A DNA stretch of 38,730 nucleotides from CSP1-8 sp049688015 (GTDB lineage: Bacteria > Desulfobacterota > Deferrimicrobia > Deferrimicrobiales > Deferrimicrobiaceae). Positions 16,259-24,903 of the stretch are shown piece by piece. Position numbers and translations under genes: made by a program. Position 1 is the stretch's first letter. Each line of letters starts with the position of its first letter. The DNA is taken from positions 1 through 38,730 of the forward strand of contig JBAVJZ010000153.1 in NCBI GenBank assembly GCA_049688015.1, read 5' to 3'. Below the pieces are notes generated by a model. That model did no database searches. It was not told where the DNA came from and worked only from the letters and a program-made list of their open reading frames with translations.

Positions 16259-17323
16259 ATGTCCCTGTTCGCAGACAAGACAGTCGTCATCACCGGGGGG
16301 ACCGGCTCTCTCGGGAAGGTGCTCACCCGCCAGCTTCTGTCCGGCACGTACGGCGTCCCGAAAAAAGTGATCGTCTTCTCCCGGGACGAGGCGAAGCAGC
16401 ACTTCATGCGGTTGGAGTACCAGAAAACCCGGGTGGTGACCGACGAGGTGATCTACCGGAATTTTGAGCGGCTGCTGGAATTCCGGATCGGGGACGTACG
16501 GGATTACCACTCCGTCTGTTCCGTTCTCCGGGGGGCCGACATCGTCGTGAACGGCGCCGCGCTCAAGCAGGTCCCCTCCTGCGAGTACTTCCCCTACGAG
16601 GCGGTGCAGACCAACATCGGCGGGGCCGAGAACATCGTCCGGGCGATCCGGGAGAACGATCTCCCCGTTGAGGCGGTGGTTGGGGTCTCCACGGACAAGG
16701 CGTGCAAGCCGGTGAACGTGATGGGGATGACCAAGGCGCTGCAGGAACGGATCTTCCTCTCTGCGAATCTCACCTCGCCATCGACCCGCTTCGTATGCGT
16801 CCGGTACGGGAACGTGCTGGCCTCCCGCGGCTCCGTGATCCCCCTGTTCCACGAGCAGATCCGCCTGGAGGGTCCGGTGACAATCACTACCCCGGAAATG
16901 ACCCGGTTCCTCCTCCCGCTGACCCGGGCGGTGGCGACCGTCGCCGCAGTGCTCGCCGGCGCCTCCCCGGGGGAGACCTACGTGCCGAAGGTGCCTGCCG
17001 CGCGGATCGAGGACGTGGCGAAGTCATTGATCGGGGACCGGCCCATCGAGCTCCGCTACACCGGGATCCGCCCGGGGGAGAAGGTGCACGAGATCATGGT
17101 GTCGGAGGAGGAGGCTTGGCGGGCGTACGACCGGGGGGACCACTACGCCATTCTTCCGCTGCTGCCCGAGCTGGCAAAGCCGCGAGAGGGGGAAAAGATC
17201 TTGGGAAGGGAATACAGCTCGGCGGACTCCCTGCTCTCCCTGCCGGAAACGGCGGCCCTCCTTGCGGACCACAACCTGATGACCGACCAGCCGATCCGGG
17301 ACGAGTGGGAGATCCTGAGGTGA
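16259..17323 (+). CDS. CapE/WbjB-type UDP-GlcNAc 4,6-dehydratase/5-epimerase
   Basis: This 354-residue SDR enzyme converts UDP-GlcNAc to UDP-2-acetamido-2,6-dideoxy-4-keto hexose with inversion. GGTGSLG (13-19) binds NADP, and STDKACKP (144-151) holds the Asp-Lys pair. The usual YxxxK is replaced by M155-G-M-T-K159, a Met substitution characteristic of the CapE/WbjB/FnlA group and not of FlaA1/PseB. GIRPGEKVHEIM is the conserved C-terminal CapD-family block. GGGAGGA at 16244-16250 lies eight bases before ATG 16259. It is part of the three-enzyme set with 15311-16216 and 18317-19402. The first step of an N-acetyl-L-6-deoxyhexosamine pathway is well supported. Confidence 0.88.
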   Translation: MSLFADKTVVITGGTGSLGKVLTRQLLSGTYGVPKKVIVFSRDEAKQHFMRLEYQKTRVVTDEVIYRNFERLLEFRIGDVRDYHSVCSVLRGADIVVNGAALKQVPSCEYFPYEAVQTNIGGAENIVRAIRENDLPVEAVVGVSTDKACKPVNVMGMTKALQERIFLSANLTSPSTRFVCVRYGNVLASRGSVIPLFHEQIRLEGPVTITTPEMTRFLLPLTRAVATVAAVLAGASPGETYVPKVPAARIEDVAKSLIGDRPIELRYTGIRPGEKVHEIMVSEEEAWRAYDRGDHYAILPLLPELAKPREGEKILGREYSSADSLLSLPETAALLADHNLMTDQPIRDEWEILR

Positions 17324-17339
17324 GCGGAGGCCGGGAACG

Positions 17340-18320
17340 GTGACCGGGCGCCTGCGCAGCGCCGCGAGGGCTGGCGTGGCCGCGTCGGTCTCCGCCGCCT
17401 CCCGCTACGTGGCGTGGGCGCTGGCCCGCTGGCCCTCGGCCGGGGAGGAGCGGGCCCGCCGCCATTTTGCCCAAAGCGGCATCCACCTTCTGCGCCGACA
17501 TTACTACCTGCCGATCCCCGCCGAGGAGGACCTGGATCCCGGCTTCTTCGACCGCCTCACGGAGATGCCCGGGGTGGAGATGAACGAGTCGGCCTCCCTC
17601 CACCTTCTAGAAACCGTCTTTCCCCGGTACCTGGACGAATTCCGTGCCCGGGTCCCCCTCCATGCGGACGGCCCCGGGTTCCATCTACTGAACGGGACCT
17701 ACATGGCGGTAGACGCCCACGTCTACTGGTCGTTGATCCGTCACGGGAAACCGCGCCGGATCGTGGAGATCGGCGGCGGGAACTCCAGCGTGCTGGCGGG
17801 GATGGCGTGTGAGCGGAACCGGGAGGAGGGACGCCCCGCGGAGCTTGTCGTTGTCGAGCCGTACCCCGGGGAGGTGCTCGCGCGGGGGTTCCCCGGCCTG
17901 ACCCGACTCGTTCGGGCGAAGGTCCAGGACGCCGACCCGGCGCTGTTTGCCTCCCTCGGGGAGGGCGACATCCTCTTCCTGGACTCCTCCCACGTCCTGC
18001 GGGCCGGCGGGGACGTCCAGCTGGAGTACCTGGAGATCCTCCCGCGGCTTGCCCGGGGCGTCCTGGTGCACGTCCACGACATCAGTCTCCCGAAGCCGTA
18101 CCCGAGGGTCTACTTCGAAACCGGGATGTACTGGAACGAGCAGTACCTCCTCCAGGCGTTCCTGGCTTTCAACTCCCGGTTCGAGATCCTCTGGCCGGGG
18201 AACTGGATGATGATTCGCCACCCGGAGAAGGTCTGCCGCGTCTTCCCCGAGTTCCACGAGATGCGGAAACTCTATCCCCAATCGGAGCCGACCGGCTTCT
18301 GGATGAGGGTGTGCCCATGA
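17340..18320 (+). CDS. Class I SAM methyltransferase-like protein (Methyltransf_24 type)
   Basis: This is a 326-residue protein. IVEIGGGNSSVLAGM (about 141-155) is the glycine-rich SAM loop, LVVVEPYP the acidic strand end, GDILFLDSSHVLRAGGDVQ the DxxxxSH block, and GVLVHVHDISLPKPYP a HDI/P segment. This combination is usual in Methyltransf_24-like enzymes of cell-surface glycan clusters. The N-terminal 70 residues are Arg-rich. It starts at GTG 17340, 17 bases after the CapE-type gene, and overlaps the 2-epimerase by ATGA. It is therefore inserted into the aminodeoxyhexose pathway. It may methylate the sugar or the finished residue; the target is unknown. Confidence 0.75.
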   Translation: MTGRLRSAARAGVAASVSAASRYVAWALARWPSAGEERARRHFAQSGIHLLRRHYYLPIPAEEDLDPGFFDRLTEMPGVEMNESASLHLLETVFPRYLDEFRARVPLHADGPGFHLLNGTYMAVDAHVYWSLIRHGKPRRIVEIGGGNSSVLAGMACERNREEGRPAELVVVEPYPGEVLARGFPGLTRLVRAKVQDADPALFASLGEGDILFLDSSHVLRAGGDVQLEYLEILPRLARGVLVHVHDISLPKPYPRVYFETGMYWNEQYLLQAFLAFNSRFEILWPGNWMMIRHPEKVCRVFPEFHEMRKLYPQSEPTGFWMRVCP

Positions 18321-19402
18321 AGATCCTGACCATCCTCGGAACCCGTCCCGAGATCATTCGCCTCTCGCGGGTGATCCCGGCGCTGGATCCCCACTGCCTT
18401 CACGTAGTCGCCCACACCGGACAGAACTTCGACGCGAGACTGCGCGATCTTTTCTTTGAGGAACTGGGGGTGCGTCCTCCCGACCATGACCTCGGTTGCC
18501 GGGGAGAGACGTTCGGGGAGCAGGCCGGCTCGATCCTCTCCTCCTGCGAGAGCCTGATCCGGGAGACGCGGCCCGACCGGCTGCTGGTCCTGGGGGACAC
18601 GAACAGCGGCCTCTCCGCGGTGGTGGCCAAGCGGATGGGGATCCCCGTGTTCCACATGGAGGCGGGAAACCGCTGCTACGACGACCGGGTGCCCGAGGAG
18701 GTCAACCGTCGGATCATCGACCATGCGAGCGACGTCCTGCTCCCCTACACGGAGCGGAGCCGGGCCAACCTCCTGCGGGAGGGGATCGCAGGGGAGCGGA
18801 TCCATGTGACCGGGAACCCGATCAAGGAGGTTCTCGACCACTACGCCCCGGGGATCGAATCGAGCCGGATCCTTCCGACCTTGGGGCTCGAGGCGGGGAA
18901 GTACTTCCTCGTCACCCTCCACCGGGCGGAGAATGTGGATGTCCCGGAGCGCCTCTCGGCCTTCCTTGAAGCATTTCGGCGCCTGCATAGGGAGCACAAG
19001 GTTCCCGTGGTCGTCAGTCTGCACCCCAGGACCCGGTCGCAGCTGCAGAAGCAGGGGAAAAGGCTTGCGGAAGAGGGGATCGTAGCCCCGGAGCCGTTCG
19101 GCCTGTTCGACTTCGTCCGGCTGGAGAAGTCGGCCCTGTGCGTGCTGACCGACTCCGGCACCGTACAGGAGGAGTGCTGTATCTTCCGCGTTCCCAACGT
19201 GACGCTGCGTGATGTCACCGAGCGGCCGGAAACGGTGGAGTGCGGGAGCAACCTCCTGTCCGGAGCGGACCCGGAGGCGATCTCCCGCTGCGTACGTGTC
19301 GCGCTCGAGCGGCCGCGAAACTGGACGCCGCCGCCCGAGTACCTCGTCCCGGAGGTGAGCGGCGCCGTGGTCCGGATTCTTTTGGGGCACCTGCACCGCT
19401 AG
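18317..19402 (+). CDS. UDP-N-acetylhexosamine 2-epimerase (WbjD/WbvD/CapG type)
   Basis: This is a 361-residue member of the non-hydrolysing UDP-GlcNAc 2-epimerase family. Motifs are TILGTRPEIIRL, HTGQNFD, LGDTNSGLSA and HMEAGNRCYDDRVPEEVNR. The GQN(Y/F)D and GNRC(F/Y)D versions mark the WbjD/WbvD/CapG subgroup, which epimerises 2-acetamido-2,6-dideoxy-L-hexoses, rather than WecB, which makes ManNAc. TLHRAENVD and LTDSGTVQEECC form the rest of the active site. ATG 18317 is chosen over GTG 18311 because it forms an ATGA overlap with the preceding stop. It completes the three-enzyme pathway started at 15311. Confidence 0.87.
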   Translation: MKILTILGTRPEIIRLSRVIPALDPHCLHVVAHTGQNFDARLRDLFFEELGVRPPDHDLGCRGETFGEQAGSILSSCESLIRETRPDRLLVLGDTNSGLSAVVAKRMGIPVFHMEAGNRCYDDRVPEEVNRRIIDHASDVLLPYTERSRANLLREGIAGERIHVTGNPIKEVLDHYAPGIESSRILPTLGLEAGKYFLVTLHRAENVDVPERLSAFLEAFRRLHREHKVPVVVSLHPRTRSQLQKQGKRLAEEGIVAPEPFGLFDFVRLEKSALCVLTDSGTVQEECCIFRVPNVTLRDVTERPETVECGSNLLSGADPEAISRCVRVALERPRNWTPPPEYLVPEVSGAVVRILLGHLHR

Positions 19403-19403
19403 C

Positions 19404-20360
19404 GTGGCCGCCTCCCCGAAAGTCTCCATCGTCATCCCCGTCCATAACGGCTCCGACTACCTGCGCGAAGCGGTGGACAGCGCCCTGGCGCAGAGCTGGC
19501 CGAACGTCGAGGTGGTCGTCGTGAACGACGGGTCTGACGACGGCGGAAAGACGGAAGAGATCGCCCGTTCGTACGGGGAGCGGATCCGCTACTTCCGCAA
19601 GGAGAACGGAGGGGTAGGGTCCGCCCTGAACCGCGGGATTCGGGAAATGGAGGGGGAATACTTCTCCTGGCTCAGCCACGACGACGTCTACCCTCCCCGG
19701 CGGATCGAGGCACAGGTGGAGGCGATGCGCGCGACGGGCCGGGACGTCATCCTGTACGGGGACTACGCGTTGATCGACGGGGCCGGCAGACGTCTGGGGG
19801 TTACCCGGGTAGGGTTCATCCGGGAGCGAGACTTCCGGATGGCGCTGGTCCTCGACATCCCGGTCAACGGATGCACGATCCTGATCCCCCGTACCTGCCT
19901 CGGGGAGGAGCCGCCCTTTGACGAGCGGCTCCGGGCCGCGCAGGATTACGACCTCTGGTTCCGCCTCGCGGGGAGGCACGAATTCCTGCACATGAGGCAG
20001 GAGCTCCTTCTGTCCCGGGTCCATCCCGGGCAGGGGACCCGCAGCATGCCGGAGGTCTGTCTGGCCGAGGGGAACGGAAATTTCATCCGCTTCCTGGACG
20101 TCCTGGAGCGGGAATACGGCCCCGCCCCCCCGGGATGGTTCGTCCGGTTCCTCTATCGCGCGGCAATCCAGCTCAAGCGGCGGGGGTACCCCGAGGCCTC
20201 CCGTCACGCCCTCGACCGGTACCTTCGATGCTCCGGGAGAGGCAGTGCGGTCTCCCTTCTGAACCGGGCGGCGCTCCTTCCCTATTACGAGGCCTGCACC
20301 CGTCCGCCCTTTCGACAGGCCGCGGGGCTCTATCGGAAAGCATGCGAATCCTTCAGCTAG
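19404..20360 (+). CDS. GT2-family glycosyltransferase
   Basis: This is a 318-residue inverting GT-A glycosyltransferase. It opens with VSIVIPVHNGSDYLREAVDSAL, then VVVNDGSDDGG and SWLSHDDVYPP, the nucleotide and metal (DxD-like) sites. RAAQDYDLWFRLAG is the acceptor-side ED/QD motif of the family. The last 80 residues are Arg-rich helices without membrane segments. The start is GTG 19404, one base after the preceding stop. Its 3' end overlaps the next gene by 19 bases. It presumably adds one residue of the repeat unit; specificity is unknown. Confidence 0.85.
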   Translation: MAASPKVSIVIPVHNGSDYLREAVDSALAQSWPNVEVVVVNDGSDDGGKTEEIARSYGERIRYFRKENGGVGSALNRGIREMEGEYFSWLSHDDVYPPRRIEAQVEAMRATGRDVILYGDYALIDGAGRRLGVTRVGFIRERDFRMALVLDIPVNGCTILIPRTCLGEEPPFDERLRAAQDYDLWFRLAGRHEFLHMRQELLLSRVHPGQGTRSMPEVCLAEGNGNFIRFLDVLEREYGPAPPGWFVRFLYRAAIQLKRRGYPEASRHALDRYLRCSGRGSAVSLLNRAALLPYYEACTRPPFRQAAGLYRKACESFS

Positions 20361-21448
20361 TCCAGTCGCTCGCCCGGGGGGGGGCGGAGCGGATCCTGGT
20401 CGACCTGGCCGCGGCGATGCCCTCCCGGGGGCACGAGTGTCTTGTGGCGATCCTCCGGGACGAAGGGGGATTCGGAGAGGAGGAGTACCCGGGGATCGGA
20501 GTACGGGTCCTGTTGCCGGACGGAGAACTTCGGTGGCCCGGATATGTTCCGCGGGCCGCCCGAGCCCTGTCGCGTCTCCTCCGCGAATGGCGTCCCGACC
20601 TCCTGCTGGCGCACACCCCGAATGTCGCCGCGGTCGCGGCCTTTGCGGGCGGAAAGGTCCCCGGCATCCAGGTGATCCACTGGCACTGGGGGCCGTTTTC
20701 GGGAGACGGGCTGGTGCGCCTTCGGCGCCGCGCCCTGGCAAGGTGGACCTTCCGGCGTCTGGGCCGGAGAGGGATCGTCGTCTCTCCGTCACAAATGGAG
20801 GACTCCGCCCCGTTCCTCGGCTGCCCGGAGTCGAGGCTACGTTGCGTCGCCAACGGAGTCGATCCCGATCGCTTCCGGTTCGTGCCACGCGAATCCTCGC
20901 GGGACCCGGCGATCGCCGTCGTGGGATCGCTGTCGCCCGTGAAGCGCCCGGAGCTTGCCGTGCGCGCCTTCGAGGTCCTTGCCCGGTCGCTCCTGCGTTC
21001 GCGATTGGTCTTCGCCGGAGATGGGCCTCTTCGTTCCTCGCTGGAGAGGATGTGCGGGGAGTCAAAGTTCGGAGGAGCGGTCGCATTCGCCGGGAACCGG
21101 GCCGACGTGGCGGGGATCCTCGAGGAGTGCGATCTGCTATGGCATCCGAGCCGCAATGAAGGATTCGGCCTGGCGGTGGCCGAGGCGATGGCCTCCGGCC
21201 TACCCGTAGTTGCCGCCGACGTGGTGGGGATCCGGGAACTCGTCGTGCCCGGGGAGACGGGTGCGCTGGTCCCGTTCGAGGATTCGTCGGTGGTCGCGAA
21301 GATCTCTGCGGAGATCCTCTCCGATCCCGCCCGGTATAGAAGGATGGCCCGCGCCGCAAGAAATCGGATCGAGGGACGGTTCCGGGTCGATCAAATGGTG
21401 GAAGGGTATCTCGATGCGGCCCGGGATGCCGTCCTCGGTCGCTGGTAA
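20342..21448 (+). CDS. GT4-family glycosyltransferase with early G9 tract
   Basis: This is a 368-residue GT-B glycosyltransferase. RILQLVQSLARGGAERILVDLA is the acceptor-domain start, IAVVGSLSPVKRPELAV marks the C-terminal domain, and LLWHPSRNEGFGLAVAEAMASGLPVVA holds the E-x7-E donor-binding motif, followed by PGETGALVPFED. ATG 20342 is chosen because the family N-terminus begins there. The open frame upstream to 20135 is a shadow of the GT2 gene. A run of nine Gs (20376-20384) encodes ARGGAE at about codons 12-15, where a slip would abolish the protein. It is the last gene of the long plus-strand operon. Confidence 0.85.
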   Translation: MRILQLVQSLARGGAERILVDLAAAMPSRGHECLVAILRDEGGFGEEEYPGIGVRVLLPDGELRWPGYVPRAARALSRLLREWRPDLLLAHTPNVAAVAAFAGGKVPGIQVIHWHWGPFSGDGLVRLRRRALARWTFRRLGRRGIVVSPSQMEDSAPFLGCPESRLRCVANGVDPDRFRFVPRESSRDPAIAVVGSLSPVKRPELAVRAFEVLARSLLRSRLVFAGDGPLRSSLERMCGESKFGGAVAFAGNRADVAGILEECDLLWHPSRNEGFGLAVAEAMASGLPVVAADVVGIRELVVPGETGALVPFEDSSVVAKISAEILSDPARYRRMARAARNRIEGRFRVDQMVEGYLDAARDAVLGRW

Positions 21449-21476
21449 GAGGCGGGGACCCGCTCGTTGGCCCTTG

Positions 21477-22760
21477 CTACCTGTTCCACCCTTCGATCAG
21501 CGCCGAGATGATCCGGATCATCTCGGCGATCCCCGCCAGGGGGATCCGCTCGTCTACCCCGTGGATGCGGCCGAATTCCTCCCGGGGCAGCAGGACCGGC
21601 ATCAGCCCGTAGGTCGGGATCCCGATCGACCGGAAGAAGCGGGAATCGGTGAAACCGGTGGACAGGTAGGGCAGCACGACAGCATCCGGGTGTACCGACA
21701 GGATTGCATCCGAAAGCGTTTTGAACAGGGGGCCCCGGGGCGAGCCGTTCGGTCTCTCGGCGAAGGCGATCTCCACGCGGACATCGAGATCCCGGACCAT
21801 ATCGCGCACGCGGGCGGCCACCCGGTCGGGGTCCTCCCCCGGCAGGATCCTGCAGTCGACGGATCCTTCCGCTCTCGCGGGGATCACGTTCGGCTTGAAC
21901 CCCGCCGTCAGCGTGGTCACGGCGAAGGTGTTGCGCAGCAGCGCGTCGATCTCCGGATGCCCCCTGACGAATTCTTCCAGCCTCGGCGCATCGTCCGGGC
22001 TCCCGTCGATCGTGTCCGGATCGAGGTCGATCCGCCCCTGGGCGAAGAGGGCCCGCATCATCTCGCGGACCGGGTCGGTAAGCCGTGCCTGCTCCCGGTG
22101 CTCGGCGATCCTGGCCATCGCCCGGGAAAGCCGTGCCGGAGCGTCGCCGGGCGACGGGCGGCTCCCGTGGCCGGCCCGCCCTTCCGCCGAGAGGGTAAGC
22201 CACAGAGGGCCCTTCTCCCACAGGTTCACGAGGAAGAATATTCCCTCCCCGAAGATGTCCCGGACGCCCACGCCCCCCTCGTTCATCCCGAACGCGCGTC
22301 CGAAGGATACGGGGAGGTTCCGGACGAAGTACTCCGCCCCTTCCTTTCCCCCGACCTCCTCGTCCGCGTTGGCCACGAAGAAGAGCTTGCGCCGCAGCAG
22401 TCCGGAACGGGCGGCGCCGATCGACGCGCACAGGTGCGCTATCCCGAGCCCCTTTATGTCCAGGGCCCCCCGCCCGTAGAGAAAGCCGTCCCTCACCTCC
22501 GCGGAGAACGGAGGCACGCTCCATTCCTCCGCCCGCGCCGGTACCACGTCCATGTGGTGGATGAGCACAAGACCTGGCTCCTCGGTCCCGCCCACGTGGC
22601 ACAGGACGTTCGGTTTCCCCGGGGTCGCGCCGAAGGTTATCGGCGTCAGGCCGTTTGCGATCAGGACGCGGCAGAGGAACTCGGCGGCGGCGCGACAGTC
22701 GCCCGGCGGGTTCGTCGTGTCGATCCGGAGATATTCCTTGAGGAGCGAAACGGGGTCCAT
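21477..22760 (-). CDS. M20-family metallopeptidase / amidohydrolase
   Basis: This 427-residue M20 enzyme has IHHMDVVPA (His-x-Asp metal site), GRGALDIKG (bridging Asp) and NADEEVGG (catalytic Glu pair). A dimerisation insert lies in the middle, and a C-terminal GFTDSRFF and IHGVDERIPL give the last His ligand. These hydrolases release amino acids from peptides or remove N-acyl groups (carboxypeptidase, succinyl-DAP desuccinylase, acylase); the exact substrate is not evident. Start ATG 22760 (MDPVSLLKEYLRIDTTNPPGD) is where family members begin; the frame is open 36 bases further without support. It is convergent with the GT4 gene and divergent from gmd, so it is not part of the polysaccharide operons. 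Confidence 0.82.
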   Translation of the reverse strand: MDPVSLLKEYLRIDTTNPPGDCRAAAEFLCRVLIANGLTPITFGATPGKPNVLCHVGGTEEPGLVLIHHMDVVPARAEEWSVPPFSAEVRDGFLYGRGALDIKGLGIAHLCASIGAARSGLLRRKLFFVANADEEVGGKEGAEYFVRNLPVSFGRAFGMNEGGVGVRDIFGEGIFFLVNLWEKGPLWLTLSAEGRAGHGSRPSPGDAPARLSRAMARIAEHREQARLTDPVREMMRALFAQGRIDLDPDTIDGSPDDAPRLEEFVRGHPEIDALLRNTFAVTTLTAGFKPNVIPARAEGSVDCRILPGEDPDRVAARVRDMVRDLDVRVEIAFAERPNGSPRGPLFKTLSDAILSVHPDAVVLPYLSTGFTDSRFFRSIGIPTYGLMPVLLPREEFGRIHGVDERIPLAGIAEMIRIISALIEGWNR

Positions 22761-22762
22761 CG

Positions 22763-22792
22763 TTGGATTATGACGTGTTTTCCGGATACAAT
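22763..22792 (+). promoter_or_regulatory. Candidate sigma-70 promoter for gmd
   Basis: A -35 TTGGAT (22763-22768) and -10 TACAAT (22787-22792) are separated by 18 bases and match the consensus at four and five of six positions. Transcription would start near 22799, about 39 bases before the gmd ATG. The element lies in the short divergent gap beside the M20 gene and is the only clear promoter there. Confidence 0.6.
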
Positions 22793-22837
22793 GCAAAAAT
22801 CGGAGGAGATATTCCCTTTGCGTTTGCGGAGATTCCC

Positions 22838-23878
22838 ATGCCCAGGGCGCTGATCACCGGGATAACCGGCCAGGACGGGTCGTACCTTGCCGAGCTTCTA
22901 TTATCGAAGGGATACGAGGTCCACGGCGTCATACGGCGTGCGTCCACGTTCAATACCGGCCGCATCGACCATATCTACATCGATCCCCACATAGCGGAAG
23001 CGAATCTGCTCCTCCATTACGGCGACCTTGCCGACTCCGGCCAGATGACCAACCTCATCTACAACCTGCAGCCCGACGAAATCTACCACCTCGGGGCGCA
23101 GAGCCACGTCCGCGTCTCTTTCGACATTCCCGAGTACACCGGCGACGTCACCGGCCTGGGGACCACGCGGATCCTCGAGGCCCTGCGGCGCGCCAACGGG
23201 AAGGCGAGGTATTACCAGGCATCCTCCAGCGAGATGTTCGGCGCCTCCCCCCCCCCGCAGAGCGAGAAAACACCCTTCTACCCTCGTTCCCCATACGGGG
23301 CGGCGAAGGTCTACTCCTACTGGATGGCATTGAACTACCGGGAGGCGTACGGGATATTCGCCAGCAACGGCGTCCTCTTCAACCACGAGTCGCCCCGGCG
23401 CGGCGAGACGTTCGTCACGAGGAAGATCACCCGGGCGATCGCGGCCATCAAGGCGGGGACGCAAGCGGAGCTGTTCCTCGGCAACCTTGATGCCCGCCGG
23501 GACTGGGGATTCGCCCGGGAATATGTCGAGGCGATGTGGCGGATCCTCCAGCACGACCGGGGGGACGATTTCGTTGTGGGGACGGGAGAATCGCACTCGG
23601 TGAAGGAGTTCCTCGAAGAAGCGTTCGCCTACGCGGGCCTGGACTGGAAGGAGCACGTAAAGATCGACCCGAAGTATTTCCGTCCGACGGAGGTGGAGAG
23701 TTTGATTGCCGATGCTTCCAAGGCGAAAAAAATGCTTGGCTGGGAGCCAAAGATCACCTTCCGGGAACTGGTGCGCATCATGGTGGACGCCGACATGGAG
23801 GAGGCGGGGCTTGCTTTCCCCGGGGAGGGCAGAAAGATCTTGATAGCGAAGGGGTTTTCTACTGGAGCGAGGTTATAG
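22838..23878 (+). CDS. gmd: GDP-mannose 4,6-dehydratase
   Basis: This 346-residue extended SDR converts GDP-D-mannose to GDP-4-keto-6-deoxy-D-mannose. ALITGITGQDGSYLAELL is the Gmd-specific NADP loop, VIRRASTFNTGRIDH the Gmd signature and LGAQSHVRVSF the substrate loop. The catalytic set is ASSSEMFG with Glu132, and Y153xxxK157 in SPYGAAK. FNHESPRRGETFVTRKI and LGNLDARRDWG are conserved nucleotide contacts. ATG 22838 is preferred to the upstream frame opening (22763), which lies in promoter sequence. A C10 run (23247-23256) encodes ASPPPQ in an active-site-near loop. The fcl-like gene follows after eight bases. Confidence 0.95.
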   Translation: MPRALITGITGQDGSYLAELLLSKGYEVHGVIRRASTFNTGRIDHIYIDPHIAEANLLLHYGDLADSGQMTNLIYNLQPDEIYHLGAQSHVRVSFDIPEYTGDVTGLGTTRILEALRRANGKARYYQASSSEMFGASPPPQSEKTPFYPRSPYGAAKVYSYWMALNYREAYGIFASNGVLFNHESPRRGETFVTRKITRAIAAIKAGTQAELFLGNLDARRDWGFAREYVEAMWRILQHDRGDDFVVGTGESHSVKEFLEEAFAYAGLDWKEHVKIDPKYFRPTEVESLIADASKAKKMLGWEPKITFRELVRIMVDADMEEAGLAFPGEGRKILIAKGFSTGARL

Positions 23879-23886
23879 CGAGGAGC

Positions 23887-24903
23887 ATGGTGTCCACCCG
23901 GAAGGCGAAAGGTCGTAAACCCCGGCCGGAAGGGTTTTTCGCGGGAAAGAAGATTCTCGTCACCGGCGGAGCGGGTTTTCTCGGGCAGTCGGTCGTCCGG
24001 CTTCTTCTCGAGAAAGAAGTGGTCCCCAAGGACATCTTCGTCCCCCGTTCCGACCAGTACGACCTCCGCTTCCAGATCCCCTGCGCGAAGGTCGTCACCG
24101 GCCAGGACATCGTGATCCACCTGGCTGCCAACGCAGGCGGGATCGGCTGGAACCTGGCGCACCCGGGATGCCTCTTCTACGACAACATTGCGATGGGGGT
24201 CCTTCTCATGGAGGAGGCGCGACGCGCCGGCGCAGAGAAGTTCGTCCAGATCGGGACGGTCTGTTCCTATCCGTTCCGGCCGCCTCGCATCCCTTTCCGG
24301 GAAGACGATCTCTGGGAGGGATACCCGGAATCGACCAACGCATCATACGGGATCGCGAAGAAAGCGCTCCTGGTTATGGGGCAGGCGTACCGGCAGGGAT
24401 ATCGGTTCAACGTCATCTACCTTCTCCCGGTGAACCTCTACGGCCCGGGCGATCATTTCGATACCGAGAAGTCCCACGTCATCCCGGCTCTCATCAGGAA
24501 GTTCGTCGAAGCGAGGGAGTCGGGCGAGAAAGAAGTGAAGATCTGGGGAACCGGGTACCACGAAGGCGTGCCGGTATCCCGGGAGTTCCTCTATGTTGAC
24601 GACGCCGCCGAGGCGATCGTCCTGGCCGCCGAGAAATACGACAAGCCCGACCCGGTGAATATCGGTTCAGGGCAGGAGATCGCGATCAACGACCTAGTGG
24701 AGATGGTCCGGGAGATGACGGGATACAGGGGCAAGGTGGTGCGGGATCCGTCGAAGCCGGACGGCCAGCCGCGGCGCTGCCTGGACATCTCCCGGGCAAG
24801 GGCGGAGTTCGGATTCACCGCCCGCACCCCCTTCGAAGTGGGGATGCGCAGGACGATCGAGTGGTACGAACGGAGCCGCGCGGAAGAAGAGCCCCGCCAG
24901 TGA
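23887..24903 (+). CDS. fcl: GDP-L-fucose synthase (GDP-4-keto-6-deoxymannose epimerase/reductase)
   Basis: This is a 338-residue SDR. TGGAGFLGQ (26-34) binds NADP. T124 and C126 in GTVCSYP, Y154xxxK158 in SYGIAKK and H197 in KSHVIPAL match the Ser, Cys, Tyr-Lys and His that catalyse 3,5-epimerisation and 4-reduction in E. coli GMER. NLYGPGDHFD is the conserved fucose-synthase segment. A Lys-rich N-terminal extension of about 20 residues precedes the fold. ATG 23887 has GAGGAG very close upstream. It sits directly after gmd, giving a GDP-L-fucose pathway. A variant making another GDP-6-deoxyhexose is possible. Confidence 0.85.
   Translation: MVSTRKAKGRKPRPEGFFAGKKILVTGGAGFLGQSVVRLLLEKEVVPKDIFVPRSDQYDLRFQIPCAKVVTGQDIVIHLAANAGGIGWNLAHPGCLFYDNIAMGVLLMEEARRAGAEKFVQIGTVCSYPFRPPRIPFREDDLWEGYPESTNASYGIAKKALLVMGQAYRQGYRFNVIYLLPVNLYGPGDHFDTEKSHVIPALIRKFVEARESGEKEVKIWGTGYHEGVPVSREFLYVDDAAEAIVLAAEKYDKPDPVNIGSGQEIAINDLVEMVREMTGYRGKVVRDPSKPDGQPRRCLDISRARAEFGFTARTPFEVGMRRTIEWYERSRAEEEPRQ

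Noticed and set aside
17705..17712. GGCGGTAG as an ops element
   Set aside because: It lies inside the methyltransferase coding sequence, without an operon start behind it and without the rest of the ops match.
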